Of a DNA stretch of 64,000 nt, positions 49,969 to 58,770 are shown in pieces (within the stretch, counting starts at the first letter, position 1; each line of letters opens with the position of its first letter). The DNA is taken from NCBI GenBank assembly GCA_019749945.1, contig JAIEPF010000001.1, positions 1-64,000 of the forward strand, read 5' to 3'. The stretch comes from Burkholderiales bacterium. GTDB taxonomy: Bacteria > Pseudomonadota > Gammaproteobacteria > Burkholderiales > SG8-41. The notes beneath the pieces were generated by a model. It had not been told where the DNA came from, searched no databases, and saw only the letters and a list, made by a program, of their open reading frames with translations. Made by a program: the position numbers and the translations under genes.

Positions 49969-52900
49969 ATGTCACGCTTTTTCATAGACCGCCCGATTTT
50001 CGCGGTGGTCGTATCCATCTTCATCGTACTCGCCGGTCTTGCCGCGATACGCGTGCTGCCGATTGCGCAATATCCGGAAATCGCCCCGCCGGTCGTCACC
50101 GTGCGCGCGGTTTACCCGGGCGCTTCGGCCCAGGTGATCGAGCAGACCGTCGCGGCACCTCTGGAAAACCAGATCACCGGCGTCGAGAACATGCTCTATA
50201 TGAGCTCGAACTCGACCTCAAACGGCGTGCTGGAAATCCAGGTCACCTTCGACATCGGCACCGACGTCGACAAGGCGGCGCTCAACGTCAACAACCGGGT
50301 CAAGCAGGCAGAGCCGCGCCTGCCGCTGGAAGTCCGGCGCCAGGGCGTCAGCGTCGAGAAAGGTTCGTCGTCGTTCCTGCAGGTGATCGCCTTCAGTTCA
50401 CCCGACGGCAGCCGCGACGACCTGTTCATCTCCAACTACGTCACGCTGAATGTGCTCGACGTACTGAAACGCATCCCGGGCACCACCAATGTGCAGATCT
50501 TCGGCGCCAAGGATTACGCGATGCGCATCTGGACGCGCCCCGACCGTCTGGCGCAATTGAAGCTGACGCCTGGCGACCTGACGCGCGCACTGAATGAGCA
50601 GAACGCGCAATTTGCCGCCGGCAAGATCGGCCAGTCGCCGACCGGCGGACCGCAGGAACTGGTCTACACGATCACCACCAAGGGCCGGCTGTCGGAACCT
50701 GCCGAGTTCGAGAATATCGTCGTCCGCGCCAACCCCGACGGCACGCTGCTGCGGCTGAAGGATGTGGCGCGCGTCGAACTGGGCTCCAAGGATTACGATT
50801 TCATCGGCCGCGTTAATGGCAAAACCGCGACCCTGGTCGGCATTTTCCTGCAGCCCAACGCCAATGCGCTGGCCACCGCCGATCGCGTCAAGGCCGCCAT
50901 GGAGCCGCTGGCCCAGGCTTATCCGCCGGGCTTTACCCACAACGTGGTGTACGACACCACGCGTTTCGTCCAGGTCTCGATCCGCGAGGTGGTGTACACC
51001 CTGCTCGAAGCCATGGCGCTGGTGTTCCTGGTGGTGTTCCTGTTCCTGCAGAACTGGCGGGCGACGCTGATTCCTTTCGCCGCGGTTCCGGTATCGCTGA
51101 TCGGCACCTTCGCCGGCCTGCTGCTGCTCGGCTATTCGATCAACACGCTGACTCTGTTCGGCATGGTGCTCGCCATCGGTATTGTCGTCGATGATGCCAT
51201 CGTGGTGCTGGAAAACGTCGAACGCATCATGCACGAGGAACACCTGCAGGCACGCGAGGCGGCGATCAAGGCCATGAAGGAAGTCACCAGCCCGATCATC
51301 GCCATCGTGCTGACGCTGTGCGCGGTATTCGTTCCGATCGCCTTCCTCGGCGGCCTGACCGGCGAACTCTACCGCCAGTTCGCGGTGACGATCTCGATCG
51401 CGGTGGTGATCTCGGGCATCGTCGCGCTGACCTTGACGCCCTCGCTGTGCGTGCTGATCCTGAAACGCCAGCACAACAAACCCGGGCGCTTCTTCTCCTG
51501 GTTCAACGACTGGTTCAGCCGCATGACCGGGCGTTATGTCGACGGCGTGACCTGGATGCTGCGCCGCGGCCTGATTGCGGTTCTGCTGTTCGCCGGCATG
51601 GTCGCGCTGACCTTCGGCCTGTGGCGCGCCACACCGGGCTCACTGGTGCCGGACGAAGACCAGGGTTACTACATCGCGGCGGTGTTCCTGCCCGACGGCG
51701 CAACCCTTGAGCGCACCGACAAGGTGGTCAACGAGGTGGTCGAAATCATCAAGTCGAATCCGGCCAACGAAACGGCGATCGCCTTCACCGGCCTTGATTT
51801 CCTCGGCGGCGGCTTCCGCAACAGCGCGGCAACCATTTTCGTCACCCAGAAACACTGGGACGAGCGCACGGTCTCCACGGGGCAGCTGGTCGGCGAGTTT
51901 TTCATGAAAACCGCCCACATCAAGGAGGGACTGGCGCTGGCCTTCGGTCCGCCGCCGATTTTCGGCCTGGGCAACGCCGGCGGCTTTGAGTTCTATATCC
52001 AGAATCGCGGCGAAGGCGGTCCGCAAAAACTGGCCGAAGCCACGCAGCTGCTGCTGGCTGCCGTCGCCAAGGACCCCATGTTCGGCCAGGTCAACACGCT
52101 GTGGCGCGCCAATGTGCCCCAGCTCTACGTCGAAACCGACCGCGAAAAAGCCAAGACACTGGGGGTGCCGATCGACGAGGTCTACGGCGCGCTTGCCTCC
52201 ACACTGGGCACCGCCTACGTCAATGACTTCAACAAATTCGGCCGCACCTGGCAGGTGCTGATGTCGGCCGAACCGGCATACCGCAAACGTCCCGATGACG
52301 TCGGCGCGATCTATGTGCGCTCGGAACGCGGCGCGATGGTGCCGCTTTCCGCCCTGGCCAAGGTGAACTACTCCTCGGGTCCGGACTCGCTGGATCGCTT
52401 CAACAACCTGCCCGCGGTCAAGATCTTCGGTTCGGCGAAACCCGGTTACAGCTCGGGAGAGGCCATCGCCGGCATGGAACGCATCGCGAAGGCGACGCTG
52501 CCCGCCGACTTCACCTTCGACTGGGGCGGCGCCTCCTTCCAGGAAAAACGCTCCGGCGGCACCTCGATCATCGCGCTGGGACTCGCAGCGCTGATGGTGT
52601 TCCTGATTCTGGCCGCGCAGTACGACCGCTGGTCGCTGCCGCTGGCGGTGATGCTGGCGCTGCCCTTCGGCACCTTCGGCGCACTGGCGGCGATTTTCAT
52701 CAACAACCTGCTGCCGATGCCCTATTACCTGGCGCAGGGCATCCCGTGGCTGCAGGGCCTGCTGTCGCCTCTGGCCGGCATCGCCCGTCTCAGCAATGAC
52801 GTCTATTTCCAGATCGGCCTGGTGACGCTGCTCGGCCTCGCCGCGAAAAACGCGATCCTGATCGTCGAGTTCGCGGTGATGAAAAAGCACGAGGGCCTGT

Positions 52901-53253
52901 CCACCTCGGCGGCCGCGATCGAAGCGGCAAGGCTGCGCTTCCGCCCGATCCTGATGACCTCGCTCGCCTTCATCCTCGGTGTGGTGCCGCTGGTGATCTC
53001 CAGCGGCGCCGGCGCCGGCGCACGGCATTCAGCAGGCACCGGTGTGATGGGCGGCATGCTGGCTGCGACTTTTCTCGCGATTTTCTTCATCCCGTGGTTC
53101 TACAAGCTGATCAGTGATCGCAAATTGTCGGACAGCCGCTCCACCGCGGAAATCGAGAGCGAAGTGGCGCACCATCGCGAGCAGGCGCTGCGCTCGGTCC
53201 GTACGCCACGGCACGCACCGCCCAGCAAGGAAACCGGCAATGACCATGAATAA
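49969..53253 (+). CDS. RND efflux pump inner-membrane transporter (AcrB/MexB-like)
   Basis: The 1094-residue protein begins M-S-R-F-F-I-D-R-P-I-F-A-V-V-V-S-I-F. It has the proton-relay aspartates in G-I-V-V-D-D-A-I-V-V-L-E-N-V-E-R and the late A-A-K-N-A-I-L-I-V-E-F-A helix of the HAE1 family. Twelve membrane helices and two large periplasmic loops are expected. It exports hydrophobic or amphiphilic compounds using the proton gradient. It is about 45 residues longer at the C-terminus than AcrB, ending P-S-K-E-T-G-N-D-H-E. Confidence 0.95.
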   Translation: MSRFFIDRPIFAVVVSIFIVLAGLAAIRVLPIAQYPEIAPPVVTVRAVYPGASAQVIEQTVAAPLENQITGVENMLYMSSNSTSNGVLEIQVTFDIGTDVDKAALNVNNRVKQAEPRLPLEVRRQGVSVEKGSSSFLQVIAFSSPDGSRDDLFISNYVTLNVLDVLKRIPGTTNVQIFGAKDYAMRIWTRPDRLAQLKLTPGDLTRALNEQNAQFAAGKIGQSPTGGPQELVYTITTKGRLSEPAEFENIVVRANPDGTLLRLKDVARVELGSKDYDFIGRVNGKTATLVGIFLQPNANALATADRVKAAMEPLAQAYPPGFTHNVVYDTTRFVQVSIREVVYTLLEAMALVFLVVFLFLQNWRATLIPFAAVPVSLIGTFAGLLLLGYSINTLTLFGMVLAIGIVVDDAIVVLENVERIMHEEHLQAREAAIKAMKEVTSPIIAIVLTLCAVFVPIAFLGGLTGELYRQFAVTISIAVVISGIVALTLTPSLCVLILKRQHNKPGRFFSWFNDWFSRMTGRYVDGVTWMLRRGLIAVLLFAGMVALTFGLWRATPGSLVPDEDQGYYIAAVFLPDGATLERTDKVVNEVVEIIKSNPANETAIAFTGLDFLGGGFRNSAATIFVTQKHWDERTVSTGQLVGEFFMKTAHIKEGLALAFGPPPIFGLGNAGGFEFYIQNRGEGGPQKLAEATQLLLAAVAKDPMFGQVNTLWRANVPQLYVETDREKAKTLGVPIDEVYGALASTLGTAYVNDFNKFGRTWQVLMSAEPAYRKRPDDVGAIYVRSERGAMVPLSALAKVNYSSGPDSLDRFNNLPAVKIFGSAKPGYSSGEAIAGMERIAKATLPADFTFDWGGASFQEKRSGGTSIIALGLAALMVFLILAAQYDRWSLPLAVMLALPFGTFGALAAIFINNLLPMPYYLAQGIPWLQGLLSPLAGIARLSNDVYFQIGLVTLLGLAAKNAILIVEFAVMKKHEGLSTSAAAIEAARLRFRPILMTSLAFILGVVPLVISSGAGAGARHSAGTGVMGGMLAATFLAIFFIPWFYKLISDRKLSDSRSTAEIESEVAHHREQALRSVRTPRHAPPSKETGNDHE

Positions 53254-54658
53254 GCAAACGCTGTTTTCCATCGTTGCAGCATCCGCACTGCTGGGTGGCT
53301 GCAGCCTCAGCCCGAACTACGAACGCCCCGCGACTGAACTGCCGGAAGCCTGGAGCGCGGCGCCGGCACAGGGGCAGGCCATGGCCGGTGAACGCTGGTG
53401 GACGGTTTATGGCGATGCCACGCTCGAACGACTGATCACGGAAGCCCTCGCCGGCAACCAGGATCTGGCGCTCGCCACCGCACGTCTCGACGAAGCGCGG
53501 GCACTGGCGCGGATTGCCGATGCCGAACTGGCCCCCGCGGTCGACGCCGCATTCCAGCGCGACCGTACACGACGCTCCAGCAGTACCGCAACACGGTTCC
53601 CCGGCGCGCCGGAAAACAACAATTACCGGGCGCAGATCAATGTTTCCTATGAACTTGACCTGTGGGGCCGGCTGCGCGACAGCGCGAAAGCCGCGCGTGC
53701 CGAACTGCTGGCGACCAGCGCCGCGCGCGAAACCGTGCGCATCGCGCTGACCGCCCAGGTGACCCAGTCCTATTACGCGCTGGTGGCCTATGATGCGCAG
53801 ATCGCCGCAACGCGCAAGTCGCTGGCGCTGCGCCAGGACAATCTGCGCCTGCAGCGGGTCCGCGCCGGCGCCGGACTGATCAATGATTTTGTGCTGCGCC
53901 AGCTCGAGGCCGAAGTCGCCGCGGCACAGGCGCAGTTGCCGGCGCTTGAACGCCGCCGTACCGGCGAAGAACTGGCGCTGGGGGTGCTGCTCGGCCGCAG
54001 CCCGCGCGCATTGATCGATGAAAACGTCGCCCGCAGCGCCGAGTCCGGCCAGCCCGCCATGCCGGTGATCCCGGCTGAGCTGCCTTCGTCCCTGCTGTTG
54101 CGGCGTCCCGACGTGGTCAGCGCCGAGCAGCAGCTGATCGCCGCCAACGCCCGCATCGGCGCCGCCCGCGCATCGCTGTTCCCGCGCATCGGTCTCAGCG
54201 GATACCTGGGCAGCGAAAGCGCGGCGCTGTCCAACCTGTTTTCGGGACCGGCGCAGATCTGGAATCTGGGTTTTGCGCTGGCGCAGCCGATTTTCCAGGG
54301 GGGACGGCTGTTCGGTGAAATCGAGGCGGTGCAGGCGCGCCAGCGGCAGGCACTGGCGCAGTACCAGAAAACCCTGCAGACGGCATTCCGTGAAACCCAC
54401 GATGCGCTGGTGGCGCAGACCAAGGCGCGCGAAGTGTTTGATGCGGAAAATGCGCGCGCCGCGGCCCTCGGCGAAACACTGCGCATGGCGCGCATCCGTT
54501 ATGACAACGGCCTGACCAGCCAGCTTGAAGTGCTGGATGCGGAGCGCAATCTGCTCAGCGCCGAACTCAACCGTGCCGACGCGCTGCGCGCGCAACGCGC
54601 CGCCATTGCCGATGTGGTGAAGGCGCTGGGCGGCGGATGGACGGGACTGCAACTATGA
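53240..54658 (+). CDS. Outer-membrane efflux channel lipoprotein (OprM/NodT-like)
   Basis: The 472-residue product starts with a lipoprotein signal (S-I-V-A-A-S-A-L-L-G-G-C). The OprM-type repeats follow: Y-A-L-V-A-Y-D-A-Q-I-A-A-T, A-R-I-G-A-A-R-A-S-L-F-P-R-I-G-L-S-G and a second repeat with Y-D-N-G-L-T-S-Q-L-E-V-L-D-A-E-R-N. The ATG at 53240, overlapping the pump gene by 14 bases, follows AAGGAAACCGGC; the frame is open further upstream. It completes the tripartite pump. Confidence 0.93.
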   Translation: MTMNKQTLFSIVAASALLGGCSLSPNYERPATELPEAWSAAPAQGQAMAGERWWTVYGDATLERLITEALAGNQDLALATARLDEARALARIADAELAPAVDAAFQRDRTRRSSSTATRFPGAPENNNYRAQINVSYELDLWGRLRDSAKAARAELLATSAARETVRIALTAQVTQSYYALVAYDAQIAATRKSLALRQDNLRLQRVRAGAGLINDFVLRQLEAEVAAAQAQLPALERRRTGEELALGVLLGRSPRALIDENVARSAESGQPAMPVIPAELPSSLLLRRPDVVSAEQQLIAANARIGAARASLFPRIGLSGYLGSESAALSNLFSGPAQIWNLGFALAQPIFQGGRLFGEIEAVQARQRQALAQYQKTLQTAFRETHDALVAQTKAREVFDAENARAAALGETLRMARIRYDNGLTSQLEVLDAERNLLSAELNRADALRAQRAAIADVVKALGGGWTGLQL

Positions 54659-54738
54659 GTGATGAGTGCAGAATGATGAGCGGAACGTCAACCCCAGAGA
54701 AGAATTTCGCTCCGCAATCATCACTCCTCGCTCATCAC
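54656..54738. repeat. TGATGAG..CTCATCA inverted repeat between convergent genes
   Basis: AGTGATGAGTGCAGAATGATGAGCGGA is mirrored by TCCGCAATCATCACTCCTCGCTCATCAC. It spans the 76-base gap between the channel gene and the convergent Bug (8) gene. It resembles 36949-37036 and could act as a weak bidirectional terminator. Confidence 0.6.
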
Positions 54739-55700
54739 TGGATCTGCATCCCCACGTCCTTCACCAGCTTGACGTAGCGTTCGTATTCCGACTTCATCAG
54801 CTTGTCGTATGCCTCCGGCCCTGAATCCAGCGCCGCCTCAGCGCCTTGCTTCTCGAACGCCTCGCGGATGCGCGGCTGGGCAATGATTTTTTTCACGTCC
54901 GCCGCCAGTTGCGCGACGATTCTTTTCGGCACACCGGCCGGACCGACGATGCCGAACCAGCCGGCGGATTGCGCTGCAGGCAGTCCTTCCTCAACGATCG
55001 ACGGAATGTTCGGGAACGCCGGATTGCGCCTGGCCGAGGTCACCGCCAGCGGCCGCAGCCGTCCGTCGCGCACCATCGGCGACAGCGTCGGCACCGTGAA
55101 TACCAGGTAATGCACGCGCCCGGCAATCGTTTCGGCGAATACATCAGGCACCACCTTGAACGGAATATGCACGGTGCGCACGCCCGCGGCCTGATTGAAT
55201 ATTTCGCCGGCGATGTGCGCCAGCGTGCCGGTGCCCAGTGAGGCGTAGTTGTACTTGGCCGGATCCTTCTGCAGCAAGGCCACCAGCTCCCTGACGTTTT
55301 TCGCCGGCAACCCGGGAGTCACCGCAAGAATATTCGGTATCGAGGCGACTTCGGTGACCATCGTGAAATCGCGAACCGGATGGTAGGGCGGATTTTTCTG
55401 CAGCAGCGCGGCGACGGTATGCGGCGGCGCGACCATGGCGTAGGTGTAACCGTCGGGCGTCGCCTTGGACAGTATGCTGCTGCCGATCAATCCGCCGGCG
55501 CCGGGCCGGTTATCGACCACGACCTGCTGGCCGTAGAGCTCCGTCAGCGGCACGCCCAGCGTGCGCGACAGGAAATCACTGGCCGACCCCGGCGGCAACG
55601 GCACGATCATGCGAATCGGACGCTCGGGAAACTTCTGGGCTGCGGCGGCGGTCACGACCAACGCCGCCAACAGCGCGACCAGCTTTGTCAAAGATTTCAT
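54735..55700 (-). CDS. Bug/TctC-family periplasmic solute receptor (8 of 8)
   Basis: The 321-residue precursor has the signal L-V-A-L-L-A-A-L-V-V-T-A-A-A-A and then F-P-E-R-P-I-R-M-I-V-P-L-P-P-G-S-A-S-D-F-L-S-R. The binding-loop sequence P-P-G-S-A-S-D is unlike the G-G-x-x-D of the other copies. The C-terminal Y-E-R-Y-V-K-L-V-K-D-V-G-M-Q-I-Q is typical. It faces the RND operon and is divergent from the VOC gene across 278 bases. Confidence 0.9.
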   Translation of the reverse strand: MKSLTKLVALLAALVVTAAAAQKFPERPIRMIVPLPPGSASDFLSRTLGVPLTELYGQQVVVDNRPGAGGLIGSSILSKATPDGYTYAMVAPPHTVAALLQKNPPYHPVRDFTMVTEVASIPNILAVTPGLPAKNVRELVALLQKDPAKYNYASLGTGTLAHIAGEIFNQAAGVRTVHIPFKVVPDVFAETIAGRVHYLVFTVPTLSPMVRDGRLRPLAVTSARRNPAFPNIPSIVEEGLPAAQSAGWFGIVGPAGVPKRIVAQLAADVKKIIAQPRIREAFEKQGAEAALDSGPEAYDKLMKSEYERYVKLVKDVGMQIQ

Positions 55701-55917
55701 GCGGTTTCCTCTCCATTGCGAACCGGGCGGCTGCCCTTTTAATTGTTGTGTATACGTGGACCGGATTCACCATGCACGTACTGCGCGCGCATGGCGGCTG
55801 CTCAGCACCATGTTAAGGGGCTGCACTAGTTTGCACAACGCGGACGGCGGCGCATTGCCTGCCTGCGCGCGGGGCGTTAAAGTAGAACCATGGGCAGTAT
55901 GGATCGAATAAAAAATT

Positions 55918-55935
55918 CAATAAAAACAATAACTT
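55918..55935 (+). promoter_or_regulatory. CAATAAAAACAATAACTT upstream motif
   Basis: It lies 43 bases before the VOC gene and is identical to the minus-strand motif at 36267-36285. Near-copies lie upstream of aceE (45027) and the HTH-MNT gene (4874). Role unknown. Confidence 0.4.
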
Positions 55936-55978
55936 ACACTAAAATTCAGACGCCAAGCACGACTCCCGGAGACCGCTG

Positions 55979-56419
55979 ATGAAAATCGATCGCATCCACC
56001 ACCTCAACATCCGCTGCGCGCCCGGCGATCTCGATGCCATTGAAAAGTTTTACGGCGAAGTCCTCGGATTGCATAAGGGCCCGCGGCCGAATTTTCCCAA
56101 TGCAGGCATCTGGCTTTATCTGGACAATCATCCTCTGGTGCATGTCAGCGCGCGCTGCGCCGAAGGATTCCTCCAGGAAAAACACCATGGCAGCGTGGAC
56201 CACATTGCATTCGAAAGCCACGGCGCCGCGGAATTCCAGGCCAGGCTGGACCGCATGAACATCCCATATGAACAGCAGAACGTGGCGGACGCCGGTTACC
56301 AGATTTTCATGCGCGATCCGGTGGGCACACTGCTCGAATTCAACTTCCCCAACAGCGAGGCGCCGGGGGCAGTTGCATCAGGAACGCTCGCGCCGCGCCA
56401 GACCGCAACCGCCGCCTGA
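55979..56419 (+). CDS. VOC/glyoxalase-fold protein
   Basis: The 146-residue protein has paired beta-alpha-beta-beta-beta modules with likely metal ligands in R-I-H-H-L-N-I-R, S-V-D-H-I-A-F-E and L-L-E-F-N-F-P. Such proteins include glyoxalase I-like isomerases, dioxygenases and resistance proteins. The substrate is not evident. A long AT-rich gap of about 280 bases lies before it. Confidence 0.85.
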   Translation: MKIDRIHHLNIRCAPGDLDAIEKFYGEVLGLHKGPRPNFPNAGIWLYLDNHPLVHVSARCAEGFLQEKHHGSVDHIAFESHGAAEFQARLDRMNIPYEQQNVADAGYQIFMRDPVGTLLEFNFPNSEAPGAVASGTLAPRQTATAA

Positions 56420-56424
56420 CCCCT

Positions 56425-57030
56425 TCAGCCTGCGGCCCGGCCCCAGCTTCCGCTGTAAAAACGTTCGGCCAGCGGTTTCCGGGAGCGAGCCTTCAGTTCC
56501 TTCTGCCGCGTATCCTCGTCCTCCAGCGTTTCGGGCGCCGCCTGATACCCCACGGCGATCATCGCCATCGGCATGAAATCGTCGGAAATCGCAAACGCCG
56601 CGCGTGATTTGGCAATATCAAATCCGCCCATCTGATGCGCGGCCAGCCCCTGCGCCACCGCTTCCAGCGTCAATGACAGCGCGGCCATGCCGGTGTCGTA
56701 CTGCGCCCAGCGGTTGGGCTGCCCGTTATGTTCAAAGGCCGAGCCGGCGCATGCCATCAACAGCAGCGGCACGTTTTTGCACCACTTGCGGTTGTTCTCC
56801 GACAGGCAGTCGAAGGCCCGCTGCCAGCCCGCCGCATCATCGGCACGATTCCACAACAGAAAGCGCCAGGGCTCGGCGCCGAAACACGACGGCGCCCAGC
56901 GCGCAGCCTCGATCAATGCCGTCATTTGCGCCTTGGTGACGCTTTTCGTCGCATCAAACGCACGCGGGCTCCAGCGCCGCGCAGACAGTTCGTTGATCGG
57001 CACGCTGGTGACGGCTCTGCGATCCTGCAT
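56425..57030 (-). CDS. Nitroreductase-family flavoprotein
   Basis: The 201-residue protein has the nitroreductase pattern R-W-S-P-R-A-F-D, A-A-R-W-A-P-S-C-F-G-A-E-P-W-R-F and A-A-H-Q-M-G-G-F-D, including the FMN-phosphate and flavin-contact residues. It is expected to reduce nitro or quinone-like substrates with NAD(P)H. The GTG at 57042 is possible, but GGAG before the ATG at 57030 favours the shorter form. It converges with the VOC gene (5 bases). Confidence 0.88.
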   Translation of the reverse strand: MQDRRAVTSVPINELSARRWSPRAFDATKSVTKAQMTALIEAARWAPSCFGAEPWRFLLWNRADDAAGWQRAFDCLSENNRKWCKNVPLLLMACAGSAFEHNGQPNRWAQYDTGMAALSLTLEAVAQGLAAHQMGGFDIAKSRAAFAISDDFMPMAMIAVGYQAAPETLEDEDTRQKELKARSRKPLAERFYSGSWGRAAG

Positions 57031-57059
57031 GATGGTCTCCACTGGTTGAAAAATGCTGT

Positions 57060-58694
57060 TCAGACGGCTTCATCGCCGGCATGGTCCGCGGCATTGACGG
57101 CGACCCAGTGCGTGACCGGAGGCGGCCCGTCACCGCGATGGAAAGCGCGCAGCCGCGTCACCACCGCGGCATCTTCCGCGGTGCCGCGGTGATGCTGGCG
57201 CAGGTGCTCGGCCCAGGACTCGACAACAAAGGTTTCGACATAACGCCCGGACACGGCTGCGTCCTCGAACAATCCCCAGGACAGGGCGCCGTCGCGGCGG
57301 CGGATGCGCTGCATGGCCTGCGCGGCTGCAACAAAATCCGCAGCATCCGCCGGCGTGATCCGGTATTCGACATGCACCGCCACCGGTCCGCGCTCGGGTG
57401 CGATTTCAGCGTGGTGCTGCGGATGCGGCAGCAGCAGTGCCGCCGGCTCGGTGCGCGACAGGCCGTCCTCCCCGCCCAGCGACAGGCGCCAGGTGGCGGA
57501 CATCGCCAGCACTGCGCCCGCAGCCGCCAGCATCAGCGCCGCCGGCACGCCCCAGCGCGCCGCAGCGGCTCCCCACAACACGGCGCCGCCGGTCATGCCG
57601 GCCGCATAAACCATCAGATAAGCCGACAGCGCGCGGGCGCGCACCCATTGCGGAACGGCGGTCTGTGCGCTGACATGCAGCGTCGACAGCACCGCCAGCC
57701 AGGCGGCACCGCCGGCGAGCATCGCCGGCAGCAACAGGGCCATGCTGTCCGCCAGCGCGATGCCCACCGTCGCCGCCGCGTAGAGCACCGTTGCGCCGCG
57801 CACCAGCACATCCCGCGCAAACCGCCGCCGCAGCCGCGGCATCACCATCGCAGCACTCACCGCACCGAGACCGATCCCGGCAAGCAGCAATCCATAGCTG
57901 TCCGCGCCGCCCCCGGTGTTGCGTGCGACCAGCGGCAGCAGCGCCCAGGTGGCGGTCGCAAACAGGAAAAATGCCGCCGCCCGCGCCATCACGCATTGCA
58001 GCGCCACCGCTTCGCGCACATAACGCAGGCCGGCGCGCATGGCGCCGAAAAAACGCTCCGCCGGCAGGGTGCTCGGCCGGGTTTCGCGCCGCCAGCGCGC
58101 CAGCACGACAATAACCACGACAAAGGACAGTGCATTGAGCAGGAATGCGGCCTGTGGCCCGGCTGCCGCGACCAGCACACCGGCCATTGCCGGACCGACG
58201 GCGCGCGCGAGGTTGATGCCCAGACTGTTCAGCGCAATCGCCGCCGGCAATTGCGCGCGCGGCACCAGCTCCGGCACGGTGGCCGCCCACGCCGGCGTGT
58301 TCAGTGCGGCGCCGCAGGCGAGCGCAAAAGTGAACACCAGCAATGCCCAGGCATTGATCCAGCCCAGCGCCGTGAACACCGCCAGCAGCACCGCAACAAG
58401 CAGCATCCACAGTTGCGTGACAATCAGGTAACGCCGCCGGTCAACGATATCGGCCAGTGCGCCGCCGGGCAGCGCCAGCAGGAATATCGGCAGCGCGGTG
58501 GCGGCCTGCACCAGGGACACCATCACCGGATGCGGATCCAGCGTGACCATCAGCCAGCCGGCGCCGACCTCATGGATCCAGGTGCCGATGTTGGAGATGA
58601 CCGTGGCAATCCACAACGCGCGAAACAGGGGCTGGCCGAGCGGCGACCACGGAGACACGACTGCAGGGGAAGAGGCGGGGTGGGGATCGGCCAT
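57060..58694 (-). CDS. MFS_3-family exporter with C-terminal extension
   Basis: The 544-residue protein has about 12 membrane helices and the MFS signature A-L-P-G-G-A-L-A-D-I-V-D-R-R-R-Y. An antibiotic-monooxygenase-like soluble C-terminus of about 120 residues follows (E-Y-R-I-T-P-A-D-A-A-D-F-V-A-A-A-Q-A-M), as in the MFS_3 family. It probably exports a small hydrophobic compound. A GTG at 58712 would add six residues; the ATG at 58694 is chosen. It lies 29 bases upstream of the nitroreductase gene on the same strand. Confidence 0.88.
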   Translation of the reverse strand: MADPHPASSPAVVSPWSPLGQPLFRALWIATVISNIGTWIHEVGAGWLMVTLDPHPVMVSLVQAATALPIFLLALPGGALADIVDRRRYLIVTQLWMLLVAVLLAVFTALGWINAWALLVFTFALACGAALNTPAWAATVPELVPRAQLPAAIALNSLGINLARAVGPAMAGVLVAAAGPQAAFLLNALSFVVVIVVLARWRRETRPSTLPAERFFGAMRAGLRYVREAVALQCVMARAAAFFLFATATWALLPLVARNTGGGADSYGLLLAGIGLGAVSAAMVMPRLRRRFARDVLVRGATVLYAAATVGIALADSMALLLPAMLAGGAAWLAVLSTLHVSAQTAVPQWVRARALSAYLMVYAAGMTGGAVLWGAAAARWGVPAALMLAAAGAVLAMSATWRLSLGGEDGLSRTEPAALLLPHPQHHAEIAPERGPVAVHVEYRITPADAADFVAAAQAMQRIRRRDGALSWGLFEDAAVSGRYVETFVVESWAEHLRQHHRGTAEDAAVVTRLRAFHRGDGPPPVTHWVAVNAADHAGDEAV

Positions 58695-58770
58695 GGCGGA
58701 TGAATGCGCCACGATTCCGCAGCGATCCCGATCAGCGTATCACAACACCCGCCGTCGCATGACGCGCAAA

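Noticed and set aside
51640..53028. 462-residue open frame on the minus strand
   Set aside because: It is antisense to the RND pump and shows no domain signature.
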